Shown here: piece after piece, positions 31,484 to 45,629 of the stretch
Layout of the letters: the number at the start of each line of letters is the position of its first letter
Numbering within the stretch: the stretch's first letter is position 1
Assembly (NCBI GenBank): GCA_963971535.1
Contig: OZ020589.1
Span: 52,655,509 to 52,719,508, forward strand
Origin: Notolepis coatsorum
Lineage: Eukaryota > Chordata > Actinopteri > Aulopiformes > Paralepididae
Direction: 5' to 3'
Length of the DNA: 64,000 bases
Notes under the pieces: generated by a model
Seen by the model: the letters and a program-made list of their open reading frames with translations, nothing else
Told to the model about the DNA's origin: nothing
Databases searched by the model: none
Made by a program: the position numbers and the translations under genes

Positions 31484-32260
31484 TGGCCACTGAAGCATCA
31501 TTTGTGTTTTTGACATTATATCCTCCTGATTGTACAGCTAGCAAGTGGAAACAGCTGTGAGTGAACCTTTTCTTCCTCTGGTATAATGAACGGCCCTTTC
31601 TGTGTGCAGGTCCTCCAAGTGTGTTGTACGTAGTGTCACACATACGGCACTCCATGTACTGAACAGTAAACTAGTAGTATGATGTACATACATTATGTAT
31701 GTAGGGCATACAACTAAGGAATTTCGGATGCAGCTTCTGTCTGGAACGAGGTGGAACGCTGGTCTATAATAAAAGTCAGATGAGGGGGAACATGTGGCCT
31801 GACTGAATGCTATTTTAATTAGTCTAATTATTGTCCAACATGTCCATCATTACTGAGAGGACTCGTGAAAAATGACGGAGGATAGGAGAGTGGTGCTGGG
31901 CGCGGAGCAGGTCTGGAGCTAATGGGGTGCATGTGTGTGTGTGAGTGAGTGAGTGAGTGAGTGAGTGAGTGAGTGAGTGAGTGAGTGAGTGAGTGAGTGA
32001 GTGAGAAAGAGAGTGAGTGAGATAACACAGGTGCTAATTGCAAGCGATGGCGCCAGGGCTGTGTCCAAAGATGCCATGTGTAGAATGCAGAATGAATCAA
32101 GGAGAGGCCAGAGAGAGAGAGATCCAGAGCCAAATGAATGCCAGTGACATTAATGAGGCCCAGACAAGTTGCACTACTCAACAACACTGCAGAGAGAGAG
32201 AGCAGACGAGAGGAATAAAAAGAAGGAGAGAGAGAGGTTTCATTAGAAAAGACTGCTAGA
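31484..32260. other. No gene; (GAGT)n microsatellite
   Basis: A tetranucleotide GAGT repeat runs from 31942 to 32004. The rest is unique DNA with GAGA-rich patches and no credible frame. Confidence 0.6.
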
Positions 32261-33689
32261 GAGTCATATGCCAACAGGTATGGTAAACGGGTAAACACTT
32301 GTACCCCATATACACACACACACACACACCCGCAAGCACAGCGTATTCTAATCTACTCGCAGTCAGATACAGGGAGTGATTTAGTTGAATACATATCTTG
32401 TGGTTCTTGATCAGGGAAAAGTCAATCAGATGAAATTGCCCTCATGTTTATGAATCAGTGCTAATTTATGCATTGACATTTTCTAACGATGCTGGGTCTA
32501 GTCAATAAGAAATTGTTACTCTCCCACTTACACAAACACACACTTACACACAAAAACACACACACACACATGGCTGTGCAATTTTCTATGTCACAAGAGG
32601 GAATGGAATTCATATGTTATCATTGAATAAACATTAGAAACAAATGATATTGGGTGAAAGGGGCGGGGGTTAAATTGTATTTTCATCAACGAATGGAGTG
32701 TTTGTCTAATTGATTCCATTATATCCCAGCCTGCATTCCTCGTCGATCAGACATCCACCGCTTGTTTTTCCTTCATTTTACGCCTTACAGATGAAAAGGC
32801 TGTTATTGGATGTGAAGCTCTGTGAATTTCATCTATTTTAACAAACATTAATTGCCAACTAGATGGAGCGTGCGGTTATCAAAAGATATCCTCCCTTGTA
32901 AGGCAGACTAACAGAGATCCGGACCCGTTCTGCTTGTTTGGCAAAACACTATTGCATTACAAGATGATGATGTTTGTTTGTTATTTAATGGATAAGAGAC
33001 TGCATTATGCTTAAAGGTAATTTATGTGCAAGCTGGGTACAACTGGTTGTAAGTGAGCAAGTTCAGAAACTCCTTAGGGGTCATGCTGGAGCTTTGAACC
33101 CGTCGGCGGACAACAAAAGAAATTAGAATCCCTCTTAAATGCTCAAAAAGGACATATTTTCAGAAATCGATAAAAATAGAAAAATTGCCATTTCTAGTGC
33201 TTTGACATGTAAGGTATACGTCCCCCAACTTGCTAAACCTAATACGAATTGTAAATGCGTTTAATTCTTGCTAGATGGCATGATTGTAATAATCTCCATT
33301 TGCGATAAGAACTACAATCGCGTCACGAAACGCACATACATGGACGCGCGCACACACACAATAGCGGCGTGTGCGCTGTGAATAGGTGTTACACGGTAAC
33401 CCCCGCAGAGGCGTGAGACTGGTATCAGAGCCTACCCCCCCATCCAAATTCTAAACATAATAATGTATGAATTATCTGTTGCAATAATATCCACGGGACT
33501 CGACTTTTTGCAGTCGTTTCTCCTCTCCTGCGTGAGGAGTCTGAGGACATTCGCGGACATTCTCTCAGATAACAAAAAAAAAAAAGCTTATACACATACA
33601 CACACTCTCGCTCTCTCTCAATTCAAATGGGCTTTATTTAACATTAACTACTGTATGGCAGAGTGCGTCTGTGTATACGAGGTATGAAT
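32261..33689. other. Unique DNA, possible non-coding regulatory sequence
   Basis: No gene. 32640-33080 is AT-rich but complex, with several TAATT and ATTA words (for example TCTAATTGATTCC and AACATTAATTGCC), and is free of recognisable repeats. Small CA repeats flank it. Confidence 0.35.
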
Positions 33690-33772
33690 GATCACTGGCT
33701 GCTGTGTGACGAGTTTGCTCACCCGTGCTGTCGCGCTATATAAATCCAAGTCATTATTATTATTATTATTAA
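33690..33772 (+). mobile_element. L2-type LINE 3' end
   Basis: CGCTATATAAATCCAAGTC followed by (ATT)n. The same end (CGCTATATAAATGTAAGTC plus ATT repeats) closes the L2 LINE at 51230-51281. Confidence 0.6.
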
Positions 33773-34399
<627 letters not shown>

Positions 34400-35097
34400 C
34401 CCGGTCTGAGTCATGTAAATCACAAATCATGTAAAACCCAGATTCGGCTCAAACAAGGGACTAAACACGTTTCGCAATTATGCCACAACAATGTGGAAAG
34501 CCCTACCCAAAGCTGTAAAGGAATGTAAATCACTACCCACCTTCAAAAACACTCTCAAAGAACACCTACGGGAGACTGCAATTCAAAACTGGCCCCTACA
34601 AATGTCCTAACCCAGTTGTACAATAAAGACCAAGCATGGCTATTCCAATGTACAGCCCCACCCAACCCCACCCCACCTACCCAACCTCCTCCAATGTACA
34701 GTTTCCATGTCAAATGTATGTCAGTACTCCAATGTACAGTGTGTCCCCCCCCCCCCCCCCCCCCCCCACCTCCAATGTACAGCCCCACCCCACCTACCCA
34801 ACCTCCCCCAATGCACAGTTTCTATGTCAAATGTATATACTCTTCTTCTGGATTTTTTTAGTATCACAAACAGTACTGTATTTGAAAATCTGGTATGTCA
34901 TAAATGTATAGATGTAGCAGTACTGTCTATCTGTATGTCATGTGTGTCATATGATGAATTGAAAATGGGGGACCCTGATGGAAACAAGACGAAAGTCTTT
35001 CTCAGGTCTGCATCCTCTTAACAATTGTATGTATTGAGCTGTACTGTACTGTACCCATTCTGCAATCTGTTAATAAACTTTTCAATCAATCAATCAA
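34400..35097 (+). pseudogene. LINE 3' fragment with C-terminal RT end and poly-C 3' region
   Basis: 34427-34608 encodes NHVKPRFGSNKGLNTF, MWKALPKAVKECKSLPTFK and HLRETAIQNW, ending in a stop. The same segment lies inverted at 5833-6063. The 3' region contains a 23-base C run (34745-34767) between two GTACAG words and ends AATAAACTTTTCAATCAATC. GAGACTACT occurs just before (34391) and just after (35098) and looks like the target duplication. 3' ends of this family also lie at 40848-40968 and 47648-47800. Confidence 0.75.
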
Positions 35098-36162
<1,065 letters not shown>

Positions 36163-36170
36163 CCAGCAAA

Positions 36171-36892
36171 TAGGGATGTTCGATATTGTCTTTTTTACCG
36201 ATATCCTATATACCGATATTGTCCAACTCTTAATTTCCGATACCGATATCAACCGATACCGATATATGCAGGGTTTTTCCCCCAAAACAACTGAATAATT
36301 TCAGGTAATTAACATTATATATCTCTTGTCATGGAATTAACACAACATTATGCATACTTTTGACAATAAATTAAATAAGAATTTGTTCTTACGTGCTTGC
36401 CTGGGTGCGTGTAGTCTTTTACCAACGGAGTTGCAGTTCCGCGTTCGGGTTCCACGATCTGATTGGCCACTGACGTTTCTCTGCGCCAATCGCGTTACGC
36501 CTATTTCTGCCTCTAACAGCCTGCTAGCTAGCTAACGCCTAGTTCTATCACTGGTTAAGCTTGGCGACTCTTTCGACGTTGGTTAAGGTTAGAGTTTGGA
36601 ATCAGGGCTGGTGGTCTATCGCCCTGCTCTAAGACAAACTCTAACCTTAACCAACTTCGAAAGAGTCGCCAAGCTTAACCAGTGATTAAGACCAGATGTC
36701 ACATGACCAGAAACGTCAATGGCCAATCAGATTGCGGAAAACTGCAACTCCGCCTGCGTAAATAAAGGTTAAATAAATGTAAAAAATAAATAAATAATTT
36801 GAAAATCGATACAGATAATTTCCGATATTACATTTGAATGCCAATATCGGCCGATAATATTGGTAGGCCGATAATATCGGACATAATCCCTA
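36171..36892. mobile_element. 722-bp foldback hAT element
   Basis: Starts TAGGGATGTTCGATATTG and ends ...TCGGACATAATCCCTA. Exact 8-bp target duplication CCAGCAAA at 36163-36170 and 36893-36900. The central part is a long imperfect palindrome (about 36425-36595 against 36637-36755, with GGTTAAGCTTGGCGACTC and its complement). There is no transposase. Confidence 0.88.
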
Positions 36893-36900
36893 CCAGCAAA

Positions 36901-38157
36901 CCTTGTTAGCATGGCTATGATACCATGCCTTCCAATTTGTGTAGGGCTTGTTTTGTCCATATGGCCCTGACAATAGGAGCACCAAACTCACCCATTTAAA
37001 ACCTTGACAAAATGTTAAACATGAAACCAAATGAATGTTTATAATAACTGTTCCATCCCCTTCCCCTGCATCGTTCCTTTCTGTCCACTCCTCCAACTCC
37101 ATCACTCCATTTTATCTTCTTCTTCTGCTATGCATATTTACTTTCCCCTTTCTTTTCCTCCTCTGCTCTCATATCTTCCTCACCCCCCTTTCTTCTCTCC
37201 TCTCCTCCGCTCACCTCTCTCCTCTCTCCCCTCTCCTCTCCTCACATTTCCTCTCCTCCTTTCTCATCTCATCTCTCCTCTCCTACCCTCCTCTCTCTTC
37301 TTCCTTCTCTCTCTTCCCTCTCCTCTCCTCTCTTCTCTCCTCTCCTCCTCTCTCCTCCACTCTGAAGCACAGTGGGCCCAGCAGCCTCTCAGTACATGAG
37401 ATGGATAAGTTAGTAGCAGAGCAGGCATTAGCGTAGATGAATGGATATACTGGACTTACCCAATCTGGCCCACCTCAACAGACAACTTAATATAAACACC
37501 CCCACAGAGAGGGCCGCTACATTCAGCCGGGGTATGACGCTTCACTAAATCTCACTTTGAATGGATCATACAGACCATGATGGATATGGATATGACAGGT
37601 TGTTTGTGTGTATTTGTGCAAATGCATGCATGCGTGAGTGTGTGTGCGAGTGCCTGTATGTGTGTGTACATGCGTGTGTGTGTCTGGGTCTGTGTGTGTA
37701 GGCTTGATGGATGCGACAGAAGAGAGGCAGACGGGTGAACTGTGAAAGGCAGGACAGATAATTAGAGTATTTATCTGGGTTAGGTGTCATGGCTGCCTAT
37801 GCAACATTATGAAGAGATAGGAGGCTGAAAGCCCTTTAAACACATCCCATCAATTCCACACCTCACTTTTTGAATGGACCGTCGGAGGAAAGAGCTACAC
37901 TATACACTTTGAGTGCATTTTTTAATATACGGAGAATAGATACTGTGGAATTTGTCAAGGTTATCTGGTGATACAGGGTGCAGGTATGCGTGTTAAAAGT
38001 GGATTGCATTTCCCCCTGAAGTATTGGATTCCACTGTGACCATACAGAATGGGTCATAATTTCGCTCCAACAAATCAATATTGATGAAGACAGAAATGTA
38101 ATCAATATTGATGAAAACCATAACCCACATCACCGCTTGTTCATTTCAACATCTTTA

Positions 38158-38158
<1 letters not shown>
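36901..38158. other. No gene; long polypyrimidine tract
   Basis: 37075-37365 is almost pure C and T on the + strand, a mixed CTCCTCTC tract. 37610-37700 is GT-rich. The rest is unique DNA without exon signals. Confidence 0.5.
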
Positions 38159-38229
<71 letters not shown>

Positions 38230-38238
38230 CCCTCTCTC
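38159..38238. repeat. (CT)n microsatellite
   Basis: About 70 bp of CT repeat followed by CCCCCTCTCTCTC. Confidence 0.95.
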
Positions 38239-39153
38239 TCCAATCATCCATCTGTCCAACACTGATCTTTCTTCCAATCTTCAGTCAGAAAAGACATACG
38301 TCCAATCAGAATGCAACATTTTCATTGGCTAACTAGCTAGAGATGGCGTGTTCATGTTACTGAACATGATAATTAAGAAGTCATTTGTTTATCACTTCTG
38401 GTCAGTCAAACATACATATATTATGGGTCGGACTCTGCAACCTTTGGCATGATGTATGTCTATATCTATATAGACTGGAGTTTAAACGTGTTAAACTCTA
38501 ATGACAGACATGTCTCCGTAGCAGGGCCTGTGCAGCAAGAGTGGTTGCTAGAGGGAGAGATGTGAGCCAAGGTCAGAGAGCCGGGAGGGCAGTAGTAGCT
38601 AGGGGGGAACGTCAACATTTAGTAAGAGATAGGGGAGCGTTGCTAGGGGCTAACAGCCGTTGCTAGGATATAGACTTTATAGCTGTGAGTTCTTCCGGTT
38701 TGGAGGCAGATGAGTTTTGACAGCGAGACAGACTGACATCGAGCTGAGCTCCAGCCCTTGAGCCAAGGGCTGGAGGGGGAGGGGGAAAAGACCATGCGGT
38801 ATAGAAAGATAACTAACAGGACAGGCCACAGACAGAGATAGAATCTACTAATCTAGTTTCTCATACCATCAAAGACTTACATTTTGTACGAGATGCTATG
38901 TTTATGGAAATAAACATCCTTCTGATAAAGAGACCACGTTTCCAGTACATTCTTTGGTCCGGATGCATTGACGGGTGAAACAGTGTGACAGCCAGTACGG
39001 GGGAGGACAGACTTCCAATGAACGATTGCCTCATCATCAACAACTAATGACACAACGCATACATGGCTAGGAGAAGCGATGAAGGCTGATATCGATCAAC
39101 GAGGAAGTTGTCAACACCGTAATCTTACACACACTAGCAATAAGTGTGATAAT
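38239..39153. other. No gene recognised
   Basis: Unique DNA. 38560-38700 is G-rich with recurring GTTGCTAGGG words. No coding frame resembles a known protein. Confidence 0.35.
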
Positions 39154-40134
39154 GCCTCTTTTCCATTGCATGGTACCTACTCGACTCTACTCTACTCGCT
39201 TTAGGTACCTGGTACTTCGTTCCTTTTCCACTGCAGGTACTAAGTACTCAGTTTGTCTCCGTGTGGGGAGGCGGGGCCGCTGGTGTACAGCATGAGAGCT
39301 CCAGCATAGCTATGTCCGTGAGGGCTTGGTGCAAGCCAGAGTAAAACACAGTTTTCAATCAATCAATCAATAACAACATTAACCAGACTCTCGTTGTGTC
39401 TATTCTGCTAACGCTACCTCTCATTCAGTGGCGAATCCTTATGGAAGCCAACGGAAGCCATGCCTCCCTAATATTAAAATATGAATTAATATCAAATATG
39501 AAATATGAAAAAAAAAAATATATATATATAATTTTTTTTTAAATATAGTTTACATTCTTTTTCATCTGTGTATAACATCTGTGTTATATTTTTTTTTTTT
39601 TTTTTTAAATGTCTCCCTCTTCTCCTTCTCACTCCCTCTAACACACTGTCAGACTCACTGTGCTCACTGATGCTAGTATAGGAGAGAGGCAGGGGGTAGG
39701 TCTCTTTCTCCAGGCTTCCAGCATTATAGAGTCCAAATCCGATCCTAGCCAATCAGATTCGAGCTGACTGCCACACCCTAAAAGTTTAAAACGGGGCTGA
39801 GAGGAAAACACTCAGCATATTTTCCCCTCTGCACTCTGAACATTGTATTAACCCGTAACTGTTCCCACGGGCCGAATATTGCCCCGATCCTCGCGAGATT
39901 AAATCCACGGGGACCTCTCGGCGTGCCGAAGCTTTTCCTAAATCACTTCCATCATCGAAAACGAGGGGAAAAGGTCGGCTCGCGACCCTGAAAATGTCGC
40001 GTGATTTTAAAAACGCTGTATTAAGTGAGCCTATTATGGGATCCACGCGAGCTTTCTATCGTGGAAACATCTGGGCGTCCTGCAACTTTTACTCATTCAC
40101 ATGTAGCCCCTAAAATGCTTATAAAAGGAAAACG

Positions 40135-40632
40135 GAGGCGGTTAGGTGGCCGAGCGGAGATTGCGTTCGTCACCAACCCCGGAGCTGTGAGCTGGATTCG
40201 CCTGTTCGAATCCAGCTCACAGCTCCGGGGTTGTCACCAGCTTGGCTGGCCGTCTGCACTAATACAATTGGCTGTATTAGAGGGTGGGAGAAGCTGGCGG
40301 GGTGGGTCCGGGTCGTTGTAAACAGCGACTCCTACAGTTTGGTCGGGGCGCCTGCTAAGCGCGGATAGGACTTGAGGGGGATAGTGTGGTCCTCCCACAC
40401 GCTACGCCCTCTCGATGAGAATCCGCGCTGCCAGGTGAAAAGAAGCGGTGATTGGCTGGACGTGTGTCGGAGGAAGCACGTGGTAGCCTCCACTCTCCCA
40501 GATGATCTGACTGTGGGGGGTAAGTGCGCAGCGACCAGGAAGGGACTGGGAATTGGCATACGACTAACATTGGGATGGGAGAAAATCGGAGGAAAATGGA
40601 GGGGAAAAAAAAAAAAAAAAAAAAAAAAAGGA
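40135..40632 (+). mobile_element. tRNA-derived SINE with A tail
   Basis: A-box-like GGTGGCCGAGCGGA and B-box-like TGTTCGAATCC stand about 60 bases apart in a tRNA-like head. The body includes GTGTGTCGGAGGAAGCACG and GGGAATTGGCATACGACTAA, words typical of a widespread fish SINE. It ends in about 25 A residues (40606-40629). The head also contains a palindrome (GAGCTGTGAGCTGGATTCG and its complement), so it is not a working tRNA gene. Confidence 0.7.
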
Positions 40633-40847
40633 AAACAGAAAGCCTGGAATAAACTCGCAGAAACGGAAAAGTGTCCCACGGGCGCGCCGTGATTCCGATC
40701 CGCGTGAAAATATTCACGGCCATAGAGGAGACCGTGGGACACCTTTTTGCAACGAATATGTGTCTCTAATTTGCTCCCACGCGGCGCGTAAAATCGTGCA
40801 AGGAAAAATCTGACCAAAAATGAACCAATGCTCCAGCAGTATTAATG

Positions 40848-40968
40848 ACCCTGATGTAAACAAGACAAACGTCTTTCTCTGGTCTGCATCCCCTTATACA
40901 ATTGTGTGTATTGAGCCGTACTGTATTGTACCCATTCTGCAATCTGTTAAATAAATAAAAAGAAAGTT
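40848..40968 (+). mobile_element. LINE 3' end (same family as 34400-35097)
   Basis: Contains CCCTGATGTAAACAAGAC, ACGTCTTTCTC and TGCAATCTGTTAAATAAATA, matching 34972-35075. Confidence 0.75.
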
Positions 40969-43096
40969 TGACTGGCCGCCGAGCCATACTGTAGTGTACA
41001 TGGTGACTGCTTGACACTCTTCCAGAGCTTTCTTGTATTTAGGAAATCCCTGAACATGATATTGCATTGGTTTGTGATAGATTATTAGTTACTGGGTATT
41101 TCAAAGTACCTCATATTTGGTGCCATTTTAAAGCTAACAACTAGGGCTTTCCAATGATATAAAATAAGTGTATGATTATCATCATAATTTTTATTATTAT
41201 GGTTCATATGTAGTTGCACTTGAACTTGTTGAAATTAAACTTGGAAGATAAAAATGTATTAAATTACACTTTCCTTGCTTAAATCAGATTTATGTATATT
41301 GAATGGAATGTAGACAATCTTGTTGGTAATATAGAACAGCTGACAGATTAGAAATAGCATCTATTGTTCAAAAGTTATTAATTAATTAATGAAACTAGAT
41401 TTGATAATTTTTTTTTTTTTTACATATTGTGATGATACTTATAAAACGTTCATGTGTGTGTTAAACATTTTCTTCAAACTTACCCCATTATCTTCATAGA
41501 GCCTTGTCTTCCTTCTAGAACCTCGCCCTTCTTGAACGTTTTGTCCTGGGTAGGGGAATGACGGCGCTGTTCCTGGATCTCAGCCGGTGCTGTTAGCATG
41601 GGAGCTAGTTCCAGCATCTAGACACTGCCGTCAATTCTAAGTTGATAAAATGAGATATGTTACATATAGGAATATGACCCACTAATGAATACACTAAATA
41701 CAGCAATGTGGCTTATTTGAAAACACTGCATTTGCAAAATAAATACGACAACTGTGTTGCCGTTAGCCTGCAGCTAGCCTGCAACTAGCGCTGAATGTTA
41801 GCCAACTCACAGGTAACTCTCCCTGGGGGGAAATTGCTAGTCGCACACGGTAGATTTCAAAACAAGATTTTTGATGGAAAATATGACCAGAATCTCTGTA
41901 AAAACATCTCACAAACACTATAGACGGTCATAAAAGTTAACGAATGCTATAAGAAGTCCAACAGATTAGTAAACACAGTACTTACACGGTCGTTTCGAAA
42001 TGTACAGGCAGGCGCGGAATCCCCGGAGAAAATTCATTGTGCGACCGCTCGCTCTGGGGGAAAGTTTGGAAAACGGGAGCTGCGGTTGACGGGTTTTTTT
42101 ATAGACTTCTGGTCAGAGCTGCGGAGTGATACTTGCTGTGTGTGTGGGGGCCGGTGTTCGTAATATGGCCACAAAAAATGGTGTCCCTCCGCCAAAAAAT
42201 GAGAAAATAGTGCCGAAAATAAAAGACAGTGCGCCATTGGACGGTACCGCGTTGGATGCTTTAGGAGAGTTAAAAAAAAAAAAAAAAAAAAAAAAAATGA
42301 ATAAAAATATTTAATAATTTTTTTTTAATAATTTTTTTTTGGCTTCCCCTGTTATTTTACCCACGCGACGCCACTGCTCTCATTGTGTCTATTCTACAAG
42401 CTTTAACGTTACCTAGGCTCTCGTGTATCTGCTAACGTTAACGTTAACGTTAGCATTAGCATTAGGCTAACAACAAGCTTTCGTTACCTCTCACGTCTAC
42501 CTGCTAACGTTAGCATTAGGTAATAACCGGTTTAAAATGGATGGTGATTACCTCACGCTGTGTCTATTCTACTAGCATTAACGTTACTAGTACAAACAAT
42601 CAATAGCGAGTTATATTGATCACGCTATGTACGATAGCCATGTTAAAACGCTAGCACATTAGCACCTAAGCACAACAAGCACAACAAGCTTAACAAATCA
42701 GCGATCTTTTTGTGAGACTAAACTCTCCGCTCAGTGGCAAATTGTGTTGATGTCGGTTTTGTTTCATCAATAAATGAGGCAGAATACACAGTGACTGTAT
42801 CCTTTTTTGTTTATTGCACTTGTTCCTGCTGCAAACATAATGAAATCCTACGCGAGGCTAAATAAAGATGGCGGCTTTCTGTTTTTGTGCAGAGGCTCCA
42901 ACGAGTGACGCGTCTCTCTTCTGACCAATCAGTGGTCTGCAGTGTTTCACGTGACTTTTCTGGTACCACTTCTACCCGCTTGGAACCTCGACAGAGCAGG
43001 GACTAAAAAAGTACCCAAAAAGTACCTGGTACCAGTTAATGGAAAACCGAAAATGCAGAGTAGAGTCGAGTAGGTACCATGCAGTGGAAAAGGGGC

Positions 43097-45220
43097 ATAA
43101 GAGTGGACATTTTTGGTGCCCTCTTATCTGCATGCCAAATTACCCCTTTCACAGCCATTGGCCTGTTATTTATCGTAGTTTGATTGATATATCACAAATA
43201 TCAGGGTCAGCCAATCATAGGCAGAGTAGGGGTGGGTCTTCACAGAATGCGGGTGGAGGGAAAATAACTCTGCCTGAGCGGGCTCAATAGACAATGGCAG
43301 GCCCGCTAGCTAAGAAAGATAAGGTACATTTTCGGGTATTCCAGCCCTCATGGACATAAGAGTGGGGTTTTGTGTTTCTGAAGGGCCGTGCTGTGTAGAC
43401 TTTATGTCTTGAAAATTGTGTTTTGCTGAACATTGAGGGTTAAAAGCCATTTTGAGACCAAACATGAGAACACTTTCAAGGAATCCATCAAATGTGCTGT
43501 GTCCTGGTATGGGAAGCAAGCATTTCAAGGATGGCAGCATTATTCTATACATGTAGCGCTCATATATAATTACAATGTCCTGATTATGGGAGAAAATATT
43601 TATTAAAACTGTTGCTATGCACAGACTAAATGGATGGAATAAAATTACAGATCCATTGGAGATTAAAATGTTGATGTGGTGTCATAATTAAACGTAATGT
43701 TAACCTTAATGTTGATATGGCACAATGATTAACAAGAACATTTCAAAATGGCACTTCATATCAAAAAGGTTGCCGACCTCTGATATATATATAATATATC
43801 TTATATATATTATATATATAAGCCTATCCCTATGTGGCTTAGTTCCAAATAAAGCATTACCACCACTTCCTCTGCTAACAGCATCGTATTAGCTGAGCTA
43901 AGAGACAGATTAATAGTTTAAAACTCAGTGGATGATCAATGCACAGCCATCCTTATTGATTCCCATTCATTCCACCATTGTCACTTAGTCAAATCAATCA
44001 GCACAGCAGTGCGCACAATTCTAAATTACTCCTTAACCAATCTGCCTTAATTGCTCAATTAGAGTGGAATACCATTTAATTTAGGAATTAACACATGTTA
44101 TCCTTATGGCCTGGGAACAGTCCAATTAGTCTTGTGAACATGAACTAGCTCCACGCCCAGACTAGAGACCCAGAGAGGCGAGATGTGCCTTCATCCAAAA
44201 TTAGTTTTATATTACAGAAATGCCATCAATTCTGAACCAGGAAAAGCACACTACACTGTATACTTTCTGTCCGGGGGTGGAAGTACTGTATAGCCTACCT
44301 TTAGGATTTGAATGGAGGACTTTTACTTTTACCAGTGTACTATTCTATCAGAGTATTCATGCTTTTGTCTTTGCCGGACCCAGAGGGGCCTGTCTACAAT
44401 AGTGAATGACCCTAACTGACCGGACTGACTCCCTCATTGTTTAAACATGCATGCTTGAGTGTCGTGGCCGGGGGCGGCTTAACTAGGCTTGTTTAGTCTG
44501 GTTTAGGAAAGGAATTAGGTACTTCTACCACTGTGTCGGTCGGTCGGTCAACTTTATCATATTTTCGATTGAATTCTGCATGGATGTATAGAGTACACAT
44601 CAGTATGACATCATAGATTATGGGTTGCTGCCCATTTCCACGCAGTGGCCACACACAGCCTGATCTCACTTCAAATTATGTAAATAAAGTACTAATCGAC
44701 CACAGAAAAAATCCAGGGAGCCCACATGAGAGGGAGGTGCCTTTACTTCAAGACTACCCACTTTTCTGATAGCCTCGCCCAAACCCGAATGTTAACCACA
44801 CTGTTGCCTTAAACTAACCATAACTGCCAAACCCTAACCGTAAGCCTAATTTCATATTCGAACCATAACCATTAAACATTAAAACAAACCATAATCATTA
44901 TATTGCTAGGTTTGTATCAGGGTGGGTGGGTGTCTTAGTCTAGTGCTGAGAGCACTTGCCCACAATCACAATCATTGTTAGTTTGACTCCTGGTCGTGGT
45001 GTTTGTTTCGACTACTCTTGGATATGAAACATAAATATATTACTTATGATTATAACATAACATACATTATGTACCTTTTTTCTTGTGTTCGATTAGTACT
45101 TTATTTACATTTTCTGATGAGACTGTATTGCCACATGGGAATCCCAAACCTGAGCCTTAGGGCTAGGCAATTCATCTACTTTTCAATTATGATTTTGGCT
45201 TCCAACGATTATGAAAATAA
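43097..45220. other. No gene; unique and low-complexity DNA
   Basis: 43790-43820 is an AT-rich palindromic tract. 43860-44150 is complex AT-rich DNA with many ATTA-type words (CCTTAATTGCTCAATTAG, AATTTAGGAATTAACAC) and could be a conserved non-coding element. 44800-44900 carries degenerate AACCCTAACC/AACCATAACC words. No exon was seen. Confidence 0.4.
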
Positions 45221-45345
45221 GGTCATGTTTTTAAGCCAGGTCATGTTTTTAAGTCGGGTCATGTTTTTAAGCCAGGTCATATCTTTAAGTCGGGTCATGT
45301 TTTTAAGCCAGGTCATGTTTTTAAGCCAGGTCATGTTTGTTTTTT
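45221..45345. repeat. 18-bp tandem repeat, about 7 units
   Basis: The unit GGTCATGTTTTTAAGYCR repeats about seven times, alternating AAGCCA and AAGTCG. The frame through it (MFLSQV repeats) is a by-product of the repeat. Confidence 0.85.
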
Positions 45346-45629
45346 TCAGTTTAACTGTATTTCAAGTTCAAGGAAATCCACTGTTAACGGTCTTTTAAAG
45401 CTCTTTGACTCGCCTGATCGGATGCCACGCCATCGGGACTTCCCACAACTCCTCTCCCTGGGCTGCCTTTCACTCCTGGTTATACTGCTAGCTGCAACTG
45501 CTTGAGGCGTTGGGCGCCTCTTCCCCGGCTTGCGGTCCCGGTAGCTAGCCTATATTGTGATTTCCAAAAAAGAGGACACTCTGCCTCCAGCCTCAAGATA
45601 CTTAAATGATATTCAAAGTTTACTCAAAG

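Larger units (their letters stand above)
39426..42376. mobile_element. 2.95-kb hAT element nested in the TIR element
   Basis: Ends CAGTGGCG and CGCCACTG with an exact 8-bp duplication CTCTCATT at 39418-39425 and 42377-42384. It contains a SINE (40135-40632), a LINE 3' end (40848-40968), A/T-rich runs and near 40659-40745 an inverted repeat (GTGTCCCACGG and CCGTGGGACAC). A short frame at 42165 starting MATKNGVPPPKNEK runs into poly-K and is not recognisable. 40969-42160 shows no gene. Confidence 0.88.
39154..43096. mobile_element. TIR element, 3.9 kb, with nested hAT
   Basis: Starts GCCTCTTTTCCATTGCATGG and ends CCATGCAGTGGAAAAGGGGC, giving terminal inverted repeats of about 38 bp with ACCTACTCGACTCTACTC inside. 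The flanks are AT on both sides, which would fit a 2-bp duplication as in the ISL2EU group; that assignment is a guess. Without the nested hAT (39426-42376) about 1 kb remains, with no transposase. 42400-42700 is rich in GTTAGCATTAG words. Confidence 0.75.

Noticed and set aside
42126-42314. Frame starting MATKNGVPPPKNEK
   Set aside because: Runs into poly-lysine from an A run inside a hAT element; not recognised and too short to support.
44800-44900. Telomere-like AACCCTAACC words
   Set aside because: Only a few degenerate units mixed with AACCATAACC; no (TTAGGG)n array.
45003-45398. 131-codon frame with MFLSQV repeats
   Set aside because: Its second half is the 18-bp tandem repeat; the first half has no motif.
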